This document shows positions 1 to 10,752 of a DNA stretch of 38,730 nt, piece by piece. The DNA lies in the NCBI GenBank assembly GCA_964422855.1, contig CAYRCS010000006.1:1-38730 (forward strand), read 5' to 3'. The notes below the pieces were generated by a model, which ran no database searches, was not told the DNA's origin, and was given only the letters and a program-made list of their open reading frames with translations. Positions within the stretch are counted from its first letter, which is position 1; each line of letters begins with the position of its first letter. The position numbers and the translations under genes are program-made. The DNA comes from CAZEYI01 sp964422855. GTDB lineage: Bacteria > Patescibacteriota > Gracilibacteria > Absconditabacterales > Absconditicoccaceae.

Positions 1-260
1 ATAGGCTTGGTGAGCTATTACCTCACCAACTACCTGATAGGACGCACCCCCCTCCAAAAGCGATAAATCTTTGCCCTAAATATTTTCATTCATTAGGGAT
101 TATCGTGGATTAGCCATATCTCTATGGTTGTTCACAACTTCTGGGCAGGTTAAGTACGCGTTACTCGCTCGTTTGCCACTGCCATTGCTGGCCGTTTGAC
201 TTGCATGTGTTAGGCGTTCTGCTAGCGTTCATCCTGAGCTAGGGTCAAACTCTTCATAAA
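1..260 (-). rRNA. rrs: 16S ribosomal RNA, 5' portion (partial)
   Basis: The reverse complement begins with the conserved 16S 5' region (AGAGTTTGACCCTAGCTCAG, then GATGAACGCTAGC). It continues to the left edge through the conserved GTAGTTGGTGAGGTAA segment, so about 260 nt of the 5' domain are present and the rest lies outside the window. The 5' end at about 260 is placed by alignment in memory to E. coli, where AGAGTTTGA begins seven bases from the mature end. It lies downstream of 5S on the same strand, not upstream of 23S as in a canonical operon. The anti-Shine-Dalgarno end cannot be seen. Confidence 0.95.
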
Positions 261-340
261 AGAGAGTTTCACACTCTATCTCTTTTTCGTATTCGTACCT
301 GTAAATGATCAACAATCTTTGTACATAAACCATATGCACA

Positions 341-463
341 TATGGTGGCACCCATCTACTTTCCCAGGACATGATGCCCCAGTATCATGGACCTGCGAGA
401 GCTTAACTTCTGTATTCGGAATGGGAACAGGTGTAGCCTCTCACAGCATTAGTACCACCATAT
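341..463 (-). rRNA. rrf: 5S ribosomal RNA
   Basis: Read on the minus strand, this segment of about 122 nt has the 5S terminal helix: TATGGTGG at one end pairs with CCACCATA at the other. Internally it has the conserved CCCATTCCGAACACAGAAGTTAAG-like block (here with GAATACAG) and a GGGAAAGTAGATGGGTGCCACC 3' arm. It sits about 70 nt downstream of the 23S 3' end and about 80 nt upstream of the 16S 5' end, all on the minus strand, so the three genes may be co-transcribed. Confidence 0.93.
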
Positions 464-500
464 GTATACATGATTCAAAGATCTTTGACGACCCACGTAC

Positions 501-523
501 CAGTACAGTATATTGCATTGCTT
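501..523. repeat. pre-23S processing stem, distal arm
   Basis: CAGTACAGTATATTGCATTGCTT is the exact reverse complement of 3609-3631: 23 bp with no mismatch. The two arms lie just outside the 23S 3' and 5' ends, so in the minus-strand transcript they would form the long stem that RNase III normally cuts to release pre-23S. An rnc gene is present at 33744-34451. Confidence 0.88.
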
Positions 524-816
524 ATTAAAATCAAAACAAACTCACTCGACCTATTAGTATGTCTCGGCTCAAACTATTACTAGTCGTACACCTGACACCT
601 ATCAACCCCATAGTCTCTGGGGGGTCTTACTCCCGAAGGAAGAGCAACCTAATCTTGGAGCAAGTTTCCCACTTAGATGCTTTCAGTGGTTATCTTATAC
701 TCAGCATAGCTATCCAGCAGTGCCCTTGGCAGGACAACTGGTACTACCAGAGGCTGATCCGTCCCGGTCCTCTCGTACTAGGGACAGCACTCCTCAAGTT
801 GCTTACGGTTGCAGTA

Positions 817-853
<37 letters not shown>

Positions 854-862
854 ACTCGCGTC

Positions 863-902
<40 letters not shown>

Positions 903-1465
903 ACAGCCCCAGGATGCGACGAGTCGACATCGAGGTGCCAAACGGAGCCGTCGCTATGGACGCTTAGGCTCCATTAGCCTGTTATCCCCGGAGTAACTTT
1001 TATCCGTTGAGCGGATCCTCTTCCACTTGAAAAGATCCGGATCACTTTCACCGTATTTCTACCCTGTTCGGCGTGTTAGCCTAACAGTCAAGCTTGCTTT
1101 TGCGAATACACGTCCAGCACGGTTTCCATCCGTGCCAAGCAAACCGTTGTGCGCCTCCGTTACATTTTGGGAGGCTCCCGCCCCAGGAAAACTACCAAAC
1201 TGGCACTGTTCCTCTGACTTTTAGAGGTTAGTAATGCTACAGACGTTGAGTGGTATCTCACTTTTGACTCCCCATGGACCGAAATCCACATCTCAAAGTC
1301 TCCCACTTATACTGAGCAACATATGCTACATTACAATACCAATTTATAGTAAAGCTTCACAGGGTCTGTCCGTCTAACTGCAACCACCTGGCATTTTTAC
1401 CAGGATTGTAATTTCACCGAGTTCAAGGACAAGACAGTGTGGGGATGATTGCGCCGTTCATGCGC

Positions 1466-1522
<57 letters not shown>

Positions 1523-2252
1523 TCATTCACCAGTGCTTAACTTTCGAGCTTGCACAAGAAAGCATAACATTCTGGCATTGGACAGGCGTCACCCTCTATA
1601 CATCCATTTACATGTTAGCAGAGAGCTGTGTTTTTGATAAACAGTTCCCCCCACGACTTTCGCTGCGAACCTACATTGCTGTAGGTCAGGGTTTATTGCG
1701 AACGTACACCCGCTAATTTGCCTAGTTCCTTATCCATTGATTTACTCGATTGCCTTGGTATTCTCTACCTTCCCACCAGTGTCGGTTCTCGGTACAGGTT
1801 GTATATACATAAGTTTAGCAGTGTTTCTCGGCACTAGAACGATGAGAATTGTTCACCTTACGGATCCCTTTTCTTAAAACTCAGCTCACATGGCGTACTT
1901 GACTACCATACGAATACCTTGTTTTTAAAACCTATCATATCCTTGACAGGATCTCACAAATCCCGATGCGTAACTGCATCACTGTATATACAAGGACTGG
2001 AATATTAACCAGTTGTCCATCGACCTACCCTTTCGGTTTGGCCTTAGGTCCTGCCTAACCCTACGTCGATGACCGTTGCGTAGGAATCCTTGGGATTTCG
2101 GCAGATAAGATTTTTACTTATCGGCGTTACTTATGTCAGCATTTTTACTTCTATGTAGTCCATGCCACCTAACAGTGACACTTCATTCCATTATAGAACA
2201 CTCTCCTACCGCCATGTCGATAAATCGACAGGCTTACGACTTCGGTATATAG

Positions 2253-2310
2253 CTTAGCCCCGTTACATTTTCGGCGCATACTCGCTTGTCTAGTGAGCTG
2301 TTACGCTTTC
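2253..2310. repeat. 23S segment copy A beside the gap
   Basis: This 58-nt segment begins CTTAGCCCCGTTACATTTTC and ends TTACGCTTTC. It is matched by 2366-2423 with eight mismatches by hand alignment. A normal 23S carries this segment once, so this is either an unresolved assembly overlap of two rRNA variants or, less likely, a real local duplication. Confidence 0.85.
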
Positions 2311-2320
2311 NNNNNNNNNN
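2311..2320. other. scaffold gap (10 N) inside 23S rRNA
   Basis: Ten undetermined bases join two contigs within the 23S gene. The 58 bases ending at the gap (2253-2310) recur with about 86% identity at 2366-2423 on the other side. This shows the join did not resolve an overlap between two variants of the same rRNA segment. Confidence 0.99.
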
Positions 2321-2365
2321 CCTCTACCGCCCATATAAATATGGACTCTCAAATTCGGTGCGTAT

Positions 2366-2456
<91 letters not shown>

Positions 2457-3564
2457 AGATGTCAAAGCAAATACACCTCCTTCCCCACTGAGCTATATTT
2501 AGGGACCTTAGTCAGTAATCTGGGCTGTTTCCCTTTCGACTATGAAGCTTGCCCCCACAGTCTCACTCTATAATATGTACGGTAGTATTCGAAGTTTAAC
2601 AAGGTTTGGTAATGCCTTTCGACACCCCTAGCCTTATAAGAGCTCTACCCCTACCGGTTCTTAATTATAGGCTGCACCTAAATGCATTTCGGAGAGAACC
2701 AGCTATCACGATATTCGATGAGCTTTTCACTCCTAGGCACAGGTCATCGGAAGATTTTGCAGCATCTACCCGTTCGGCCCTCCAGCATACTTTCGTATAC
2801 CTTCAGCCTGCCCATGTCTAGCTCATATCGCTTCGGGTCTATCGCCAGAAACTTGTCGCCCTATTCAGACTTGGTTTCCCTTCGGCTCCTGCTGTTACTG
2901 CCTTAACCTTGCTTCCGACGATAACTCGCTGACCCATTCGTCAATAGGTACGCGGTCACCTTGCGGCTCCCACTCACTTGTAGGCTATAAGTTTCAGGAT
3001 CTATTTCACTCCCCTTCCTGGGGTTCTTTTCACCTTTCCCTCGCGGTACTATGCTCTATCGGTGTAGAAAAGTATTTAGTCTTACCCAGTGGTCTGGGCG
3101 GATTCATGCCGAATTTCACGTGTTCGACATTACTCAGGAATCAATACAAGCGATAGCATATTTTCTGTTACGGGGCTATAACCCTCTATGGCAGTGCTTC
3201 CCAACACTCTTCTCATAACATACTATACATACCTGTGTTGTCTACTAGGACAACATTACTGATCCTACAACCCCGTCTGTAGCAACGGCTAGCACCTTAC
3301 ACTACAGCGGTTTAGACTCTTCCCCGTTCGCTCGTCACTACTAAGGGAATCTCTTTACGATTTCTTTTCCTCATGGTACTAAGATATTTCAATTCCCATG
3401 GTCTTGGCCTATATGGCACTCTGCTATACAGAGTAGGTTACCCCATTCGGACATCTACGATTGTAACGGTTATTGGCACCTTATCGTAGCTTTTCGCAGC
3501 CAATCACGTCCTTCATCCTCTTTTCTACCCAAGGCATCCTCTTATAGCCTTTAAAAAGATTATT

Positions 3565-3875
3565 TATGATTTTATGAAATATGACACCACGAATGGTGAA
3601 AATTTCAAAAGCAATGCAATATACTGTACTGTTAATGAGCCTCAAATGAAAACAACCTCTCTTCAAGGTTGCGGGTACTAAGATATAGATTGGAGAATTG
3701 ATTGCAAGAGATTTTTTGACTTTTTTTGACTTTTTTTATCTACGATGCGATAGGTGGTACCACGGGTAATCTGCGATTGAACAAAATAATATTATCACGT
3801 AGGATGCGGCATCTTTAGTAGACACATGTAGAAGATACTAGACAGAGACTAGAAAATAGAGAGAGAAAATATGAA
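3565..3875 (-). other. rRNA leader / intergenic region downstream of pyrG
   Basis: These 311 bases separate the end of pyrG from 23S and contain no recognisable gene or tRNA. On the minus strand they hold poly-A tracts punctuated by GTC (around 3710-3737), a weak promoter-like pair (TTGCAA at 3702-3707, TATCTT at 3680-3685), a small CAACC/GGTTG hairpin (3653-3671) and the proximal 23S processing arm. A palindrome GTGGTACCAC lies near 3757-3766. No 16S 3' end is present, although in a canonical operon it would lie here. Confidence 0.5.
3609..3631. repeat. pre-23S processing stem, proximal arm
   Basis: AAGCAATGCAATATACTGTACTG pairs perfectly with 501-523. It lies about 45 nt upstream of the mature 23S 5' end, in the leader transcribed from the minus strand. 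A perfect match across the N gap argues that the left and right contigs come from the same or very closely related rRNA operons. Confidence 0.88.
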
Positions 3876-5462
3876 TTATTTGTTGCAAGCACCGACAAAT
3901 CCAACAAATAATGGATGTGGTCTGAGTGGACGAGATATCAATTCTGGATGGAATTGAACTCCTAGCATCCATGGATGATCTTTAATTTCAACGATCTCAG
4001 TCAATTGACCATCAGGACTCGTCCCAGAAATCACAAATCACAAATCCTGCATGCGTTCTCTATATGTATTGTTGAATTCGTATCTATGTCTATGTCTTTC
4101 ATCTATAGATTTCGCACCATATACTTTTGCAGCCAAAGTTTTTGGAGATATATCACATGGATATGTTCCCAATCTCATGGTACCTCATTTGGTCTTTACG
4201 CTTTTTTGATGCTCCATAATATGGACAACCGGATCGCTAGTCTCTGGATCAAATTCCTGACTATTGGCAGTTTGTAATCACAAAACGTGCCTAGCAAACT
4301 CTATAGCCATAATTTGAGAACCCAGACAGATACCTAAATACGGCTTCTGTGTTTCTCTAGCATACTGACAAGTCATGATCATGCCTTCTACTCATCTATT
4401 GCCAAACCCTCCTGGTAAACAGATCCCATCCATATCATCCAGAACTGCTGTTCCATTTTTTTCTATATCTTCCGCTTCAACAAAACACAAACGAACCTTG
4501 AGATCTTGATGGAATCCTGCAACCTTAAGTCATTCGTTGAGAGAATAATACGCATCTTCTAGATCTACATACTTGCCAACCATAGCTATGCGCACTTCTT
4601 TTTGCGACATCTTTATATGATTGTACAAATTATCCCATGCGCTCATATCTGCTCACTTATTTTTCAATTGTAATTGATCCAATACCAAATCACCTATACG
4701 GCGAGCCTGATAGTCCAAAGGTATTCTATATATAGTATCAACTGTAGGAGCCGGCACCACATGATCAGGAGCTACGCCACAAAAGTATGCAGATTTTTCA
4801 ATAATTTTTTCAGGTATTTCCTGATCAGCTCTGAGGATAAGAAAATCTGGATTGATTCATCTAGTTCTCAAATCTCTCACGGAATTTTGTGTAGGCTTTG
4901 TCTTCAATTCCTTGCTCGCCATCAAGTATGGCAAATACGTCAAATGCACAAAGACAACATTCTCAGCTCCCATTTCTTGTCTAAGCTGCCTCATAGCTTC
5001 GACAATTGTTTCATTTTCCATATCACCAACAGTACCTCCTACTTCTATAATAGATATGTCAGCACCTGATGCCACATAACTATCTCTTACCTTTGTTTTT
5101 ATCAAATCCGTAAAATGCGGAATAATCTGCACATCATTACCAAGATAATCTCCAGTACGTTCTTTATTTAATATTTCTTCATATAGCTTACCCGATGTAT
5201 ATATAGATGTCTTATTGAGATTTGCATCGATAAATCTTTCATAGTGTCCTATATCTAAATCTGTTTCACTGCCATCATTTGTTACAAACACCTCTCCATG
5301 TTTAAATGGATTGATAGTACCAGCATCGACATTCAAATACCCATCAAACTTCTGCATAAAGATCTTGTAGCCACTCGCTTTGAGGATGGCTCAGATACTA
5401 GCTCCTGAGATACCTTTTCAAATACCAGACAATACTCATCCTGTAACGACGATTAGTTTCAT
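3876..5462 (-). CDS. pyrG: CTP synthase (glutamine hydrolysing)
   Basis: Makes CTP from UTP with ATP and glutamine, the last step of de novo pyrimidine nucleotide synthesis, in the cytoplasm. The 528-residue product starts MKLIVVTGGVLSGIGKGISG, the synthetase P-loop region. Three of the glycines in that start are encoded by TGA, which is strong evidence for code 25. GEVFVTNDGSETDLDIGHYE follows. The C-terminal glutamine amidotransferase domain has PGGFGNRG and GICLGSQ, whose nucleophile Cys379 has the same number as in E. coli. VQFHPE near the end supplies the His and Glu of the triad. Length is near the usual 535-550. A promoter candidate lies immediately upstream, and the gene is divergent from the DUF475 gene. 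Confidence 0.96.
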
Positions 5463-5489
5463 ACAAACACGAAAAATAAACTTTGACTA

Positions 5490-5517
5490 AATATACATTT
5501 TAGCATCATACAATCAA
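5490..5517 (-). promoter_or_regulatory. candidate sigma-70 promoter for pyrG
   Basis: On the minus strand TTGATT (5512-5517) and TATATT (5490-5495) are separated by 16 bases, with the -10 box about 28 bases before the pyrG start codon. This is inferred from similarity to the consensus only. Confidence 0.5.
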
Positions 5518-5569
5518 AGGGAAAATCGGCGAAACAAAGATCGCTCAAAAAAGACTCTATACATCATAG

Positions 5570-5597
5570 TTGCAACACAAAAACAAATTCCTATAGT
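5570..5597 (+). promoter_or_regulatory. candidate sigma-70 promoter for the DUF475 gene
   Basis: TTGCAA (5570-5575) and TATAGT (5592-5597) are 16 bases apart, with the -10 box 36 bases before the start codon at 5634. It lies in the divergent 171-bp region shared with pyrG, which shows no other feature. Confidence 0.4.
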
Positions 5598-5633
5598 GCT
5601 CCGATATATTTTATCATATCGAACTAAGATCCA

Positions 5634-6665
5634 ATGAAACACTTTGCAAGCTCCATCATATTTACTATTGTAGCTATGATTGCAGCTGTATTACGAAGCC
5701 ATGGAATATGATGAGGGCGAGAAGCAGCGATAACTTGATGATTTATAGCGCTCGTATTGGGGATATTGGAAGTAAGTTTATCATTTGATAATGCAGTAGT
5801 AAATGCTGCTGTCCTAGAAACTATGAGTCCTACTCGACAAAGAAGATTCCTGACACGATGAATGGCTATAGCTGTGTTTGGTGTGCGTATTATTTTCCCA
5901 GTCGCAATAGTTGCACTCGCTGCTTGGATAGATCCTATTACTGTACTCAATATCGCATTTACAAATCCAGATCAATATGCAGCATATCTTATCAGTTCAC
6001 ATGCAGCTATCGCTTCATTTGGTGGCATGTTCTTATTGATGGTATTTCTCAAATTCATCCTTGATCCTCTCAAAGAAATACATTGGATCCATATCATAGA
6101 AAAATATTTGATCAAAGTAGGAAAGTTAGAAGCCGTAGAAGTATTGATGGCTATGATTACACTTCTTATAGTACAAGTTTTTGTCCCTGGAGAAGAAAAA
6201 TTAACAGTCTTGGTCAGTGGAATATCCTGATTGGCAATTTTTGTGGCAGTAGATGCTTTATCTTCATATCTACACGATACAGAGAAACAAACACTGACGC
6301 ATGGCATAGCCAAAGCATGATTTGGAGCATTTATGTATCTAGAAATATTGGATGCCTCATTTTCATTTGATGGAGTAATTGGTGCTTTCGCAATTAGCAA
6401 AGACATAGTAATCATCGCGCTATGACTTGGTATTGGTGCAATGTTTGTTAGATCAATGACGTTGTATCTTGTGAAGAAAGGAACCCTCCAACAATATATA
6501 TATCTCGAACATGGCGCACATTATGCAATCGGCATATTAGCTATCATCATGCTTGCAAGTATCAAGTACCATATCCCTGAAGTATTTACAGGTATCAGTG
6601 GAGCTATACTTATCTGACTTTCTCTCCGATCGTCACACAAACATAACAAGGCATCTCAAGCATAA
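5634..6665 (+). CDS. DUF475 / TerC-like polytopic membrane protein
   Basis: A 343-residue integral membrane protein. The block LGILEVSLSFDNAVVNAAVL followed by MSP..RRRFLTRGMAIAVFG matches the DUF475 family (related to TerC/YkoY), whose members carry acidic residues inside membrane helices and have been linked to metal ion or tellurite handling. A second copy of the motif, YLEILDASFSFDGVIGAFAI, lies about 240 residues in, as expected for the two-repeat fold. About eight hydrophobic segments are visible. Several glycines are encoded by TGA (for example the GIGGGRE stretch near residue 26). The start at 5634 gives a plausible N-terminal helix. It stands alone, 115 bases before rny. The substrate cannot be inferred from sequence. 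Confidence 0.82.
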
Positions 6666-6780
6666 TTTGTCTGCTTACGCAAATAAGGACAAAGATTTCA
6701 CTTGCACCTGTCCACACAAAATATATACACAGCATGCATATGATTGAGAAATCAATATTTTACATATATAGAAGCTACAA

Positions 6781-8316
6781 ATGAACCTCCAAATGATACT
6801 GACAGGTGTCGTTGCTCTTTTTTTGGGTATTGGTGTAGGTTTCTTCTGATATAAGAAGACCCTCAACGAAAAAGCAAAGGCATTCAAAGCAAAGATGGCA
6901 AGAGCTAGAGAAATCGAAGAAGAAATTCTCGAAGAAGCAAAAAAGAAAGCAGACAATACTATCGAAGATGCAAAGAAAAAAGCAGACCAGATCAAAGAAC
7001 AAGCTGAAGATAAAATCCTCAAACTCGAAGAAGCTAGGATGGTGAAGATTGATCAAATTGAGGCTAGACTCTTAAGCAGAGAAGAAAAAATTGATGAAAA
7101 AATTAGTAAGCTCGATGAAGACAAAGAAAAATTAAAAGCCAAAGATCTCGAGATTCAAGAAATCATCAATACACAAAATCAAAAGCTCTCCGAGATAGCA
7201 AAACTTAGTCCTGAAGAAGCAAAAGAAGCTCTCTTCGCAAACATGCAACAAATGTATGAAGTCGATATCCAAAAATTTGTCGATAAGTACAAAAATATCA
7301 AAAAAGAAGAAGCAGAAAAAGAAGCTGCCCAGATCATTGCCAGAGCATTACCAAAGATGGCTGGCGAATGTGTTGGCGAATTTACCACAATTCTCATTGA
7401 TCTACCAAACGAAGACATCAAAGGAAAACTTATTGGTAGAGAAGGTAGAAATATTGCATTCTTCGAGAAGGTAACAGGTACGGAATTAATGATCGATGAT
7501 ACCCCGATGGTAGTAAGATTGTCATGTTATGATCATGAGAAGAGATTTATTGGGAAAACAACACTCGAAAGATTAGTAAAAGACGGTAGAATTAATCCAT
7601 TCTACATAGAAAAAATCCACAATGACGTAGTAGCGAGCTTTGAAAAAATCATGAGTGAAAAAGGAGAAGAAGCGCTCACTCTACTCAATCTTCCTATGAT
7701 GAAGCCCGAAATCGTGAGAATGATCGGACAATTTGCACTGCGCTACAGTTACGGACAAAATCTCCGACAGCACAGCATCGAAGTATCTAAGATATCAGAA
7801 TCCATAGCCAAAGAAATGGGCGAAAATACTGACCTTGCAAAGAAGGCATGATTACTCCACGATATAGGTAAGATCCAAGCAACTACAGGACAGTCACATA
7901 CACAAGTTGGTGGAGAAATCCTCAGATGACATCAGATGGATCCTGTCATCATCAATGCCGCAGAATCCCATCACTTCGATGTGCCTATGACCAATATCAT
8001 ATCATGGATAGTGACTGCAGCTGATACTATATCTGCTTCTAGACCAGGAGCAAGATTCAATACTAAAGATCTCTTTATCGAAAAGATGGGGGAACTAGAG
8101 AAGCTTATTTCTGGCGTCCATGGCGTTGAAAAAGTTCATATTATGCAAGCAGGTAGAGAGATAATGGTATTTGTAAATCCGAAAGAAGTAAGTGATGTAC
8201 AACTCGAAGAGGTAATGAAAACTATCGCAGAAAAAATCGAAGAACAACTTGATTATCCAGGTATCATAAGAGTAACGGCTATTAGAGAAAACAAACTCAT
8301 CGAGTATATCAAATAG
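6781..8316 (+). CDS. rny: ribonuclease Y
   Basis: Membrane-anchored endoribonuclease that starts mRNA decay in bacteria lacking RNase E. The 511-residue product has the standard order. An N-terminal transmembrane helix covers about residues 5-22. A long Glu/Lys-rich coiled coil covers about 25-200. A KH RNA-binding domain follows with the KLIGREGRN loop near residue 215, then an HD domain with AGLLHDIGK near residue 357, where the first Gly is a TGA codon. Length agrees with the usual ~520. The start at 6781 places the helix right at the N-terminus. The gene lies 34 bases before an Lgt-like gene, possibly in one transcript. Confidence 0.96.
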
Positions 8317-8350
8317 ACCTACAGTATTTAATTTGATAACCTATAGATCT

Positions 8351-9127
8351 ATGTATCCCTTCATAAACATAGGGGAAACCAAAATATATATGACTGGCCT
8401 TGGTATACTTTTGGCTGCCATAACATTTCTATTGGTAGCAGCATATCGATGCAGAAAATATAATTTGGTTTATCGAAGAATATTCTATCGATCGCCGATT
8501 GCTATTATTATAATGTATATATTGTGATCCTATCTTGATTTTATACTACAAGGAAACATCTTCCCGACAAATGGAAATGAATTACTATGATTGATAACAC
8601 CATATGGATACAAGTTTCACTTTGTTGGTATAGCTATAGGTGGAATACTATCTATTCGATACTTCCTGAAAAACATAGCAAGAATTGAAAATAAAAAATT
8701 ATACATCGATGTATTGTTTTTTGCGATTGCGGCAGCAACAATCCCACTAGGCTTATTTCTATTGTTGGGAGACGATGTCATAGGCAAGTGAACAAGTGGC
8801 CGATTAGGAGTTCAGGCACTCCATACAGAAAGTGAACTCAATAAGTTTAATGCAGTATATCCAGTAGGATTGTTTATTGCTATCTGGGGCGTATTAAGTT
8901 ATGTTGGAACATTGATTGCTAAGCATATTCAAAAAATCAATGGCATCTGATTCGTTTGATTCGCAGTATTATGTATAGGACGAAGTATTATATTCTTATT
9001 CCAATTGTATCCTAGGTATGGGGTCATATCTTTAGGAAACTATATTGTAGATATTAAACAGTATGTATGTGTGCTAATTGCCTTATTGAGTCTATACACA
9101 TATTATCAACGACGTGACCAAATTTAG
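8351..9127 (+). CDS. Lgt-like polytopic membrane protein
   Basis: The 258-residue protein has about seven hydrophobic segments. The start, MYPFINIGETKIYMTGLGIL, matches the N-terminal pattern of prolipoprotein diacylglyceryl transferase (Lgt), where a short amphipathic segment precedes a YGL helix. The rest follows Lgt in outline (PLGLF, then a loop, YPVGLF, then GRSIIFLFQLYPRYG). The diagnostic R-x-G-N-F-x-N block is not recognisable, with GDDVIGKGTSGRLG lying in its place. Lgt attaches diacylglycerol to lipoprotein cysteines, and this window encodes at least two predicted lipoproteins that would need it. It is either a very divergent Lgt or a related protein. The upstream in-frame TTG at 8333 is a less likely start. 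Confidence 0.5.
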
Positions 9128-9146
9128 TTTACTGTATAGGGGGTTT

Positions 9147-10682
9147 ATGAAGTTGTATTTTGTAAAAGAAGATAGTCTCTATGTTATTTTCAAAAGACTA
9201 GAAAAAATTCAAAATAACAAATCCGTGCAAATATCTATTGATCCAGAGCACGCATTTTTTGACAATGAACGACGAGCCAAACAAATCAAGGAACTTATAG
9301 ATAGTAAAGAGCTACAGGCCGTTTTTATAGCAAAAAGTGACAAGATCAGGCGCTTTTATGAAGGAGCAGGACTCAATGTTCTCTATCAAGAAAAGCATTG
9401 GTTTTTCAAAATGATACACATCCTGTATCTTTTTTTGTTCAATATCAAAAAATTTCATCTCCATGCTATAGAAAAGCAAAATTATATAGGCTATGTTGTA
9501 TTTGGATTTGAATTTTTATTTACGCTCATTGTATTATATGGTATTTATATATTGGCCATACCAGGAGCGACTCTCTATGTAACACCTGCATATGAAGTAG
9601 AAAAACTAACATACAATTTCCGTTTTTATCCAGCTGATGATCTCGAATATCCCAAATACAGTAGGTATCTAAGCATCCCATTTTATTCCTGATATCTAGA
9701 ATACAAATACGAAATGAGCATCAGTGCTGCCAACATCAAATACATCCAAAATCCTTCACACTGAGAGATAAAGGTGTTTAATCCTACAAACGAAGAGTTT
9801 AAACTTGTCAAAAATACAAGATTCGTCACCGAAGATGGCTGATTATTTAGAGCAAGTAGTTATTTTACTATACCTGCAGCTACTGGAGGTTTGATGTGAG
9901 AGGCTATCATAAAAATAGAGGCATCTGATGTAGATGAACAAGGCAATATTATGGGGGCGAGATGAAATGTAGAAAAAGACAGTAAGCTCTACATAAGAAA
10001 TTTAAAAAGAAGTTATTTTACCAAAGAAATATACGCAGAAGCAATCAATAATTTTACAGGAGGTTCTGCTAACGCAACAGGATTTATAACAACAGCTGAC
10101 TATGGAATACTCTCAGGGAAACTAGTAGAATTTATAACCAAAAACAAAAACGAGATTGTGAAAAAAAACTTTAACCTCGAGGATAGTATCTTATTGTGAT
10201 TTGACAACCTTATCACCTGAGAAGTAGTCAATATCGTAATCGATAATAAAAAGCAAGATACTAAACAACCCATACTCAAATGATATGTTATTGCTCGTAT
10301 GTATTTCCACTATATCACACGGACAGACATGCAGTCAGTAATAAACAGCTATGTCCAGCAAAGACCTTCGGACAAAGTAAGCCTGAATACTATCGACAAA
10401 AGTAGCCTAACATTTTTCAATGAAGTAAAACAGATAGATAATGTGTACAGCATCCCAACACAGATAAATTTGGTACAATGATACAATTTTGACAAAGACA
10501 TAAATGGCGTAGCCTCAAGCATCAAATCTCGTATAGTTGGTATGGACAAAGAAGCAGCCAAGGACATAATTATTTCGTATCCAGAAATATCAACAGTAAG
10601 AGTAGCAATTAGACCACCTCGATACACTTCTCTACCAAGACTCAAGTCTCGTATAACGATCAAAGTACAAGAAAGCGAATAA
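9147..10682 (+). CDS. membrane-anchored protein with baseplate-J-like domain
   Basis: A 511-residue protein with a cytoplasmic N-terminal domain of about 110 residues (mixed charged helices), one strong transmembrane segment near residues 130-150 (VFGFEFLFTLIVLYGIYI) and a large extracytoplasmic beta-rich part. The stretch from RFVTEDGGLFRASSYFTIPA to GARGNVEKDSKLYI resembles the core of the baseplate J/gp47 family. Proteins of this kind recur in CPR genomes, but I identify it from memory of the pattern and not by search. It contains many TGA glycines. An in-frame GTG at 9114 would overlap the previous gene; ATG at 9147 follows a GGGGG tract. A role at the cell surface is inference. Confidence 0.5.
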
Positions 10683-10752
10683 AGACTTTAATTGACAAAA
10701 TGAATATGTATACTATTGACATATAAATCTTTTTCGATTGGAGAAAATTGAT

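Noticed and set aside
3700..3737. Short tandem TTTTTTTGAC units as a CRISPR or regulatory repeat.
   Set aside because: There are only two or three units of ten bases without spacers; more likely a simple A/T tract upstream of rRNA.
3751..3785. Plus-strand AGGTGGTACCACGGG resembles a T-box antiterminator sequence.
   Set aside because: There is no plus-strand gene downstream (pyrG is on the other strand), no stem I or specifier loop was found, and the core is largely a palindrome that can arise by chance.
3876..5462. pyrG as a pseudogene with many internal stops.
   Set aside because: All internal stops are TGA at glycine positions; under code 25 the gene is full length with all motifs intact.
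6840..7200. Low-complexity AAG/GAA-rich region as a possible repeat element.
   Set aside because: It encodes the coiled coil of RNase Y and has no repeat unit beyond amino-acid composition.
7179..7421. Minus-strand open frames opposite rny, and similar ones opposite tgt, pilT and ppa.
   Set aside because: They are antisense shadows of strongly supported genes with biased codon composition, and they lack independent start context or family signals.
10693..10720. TTGACA at 10693 as a promoter for the M19-like gene.
   Set aside because: No acceptable -10 box occurs at 16-18 bases; the nearest TATACT is only 11 bases away.
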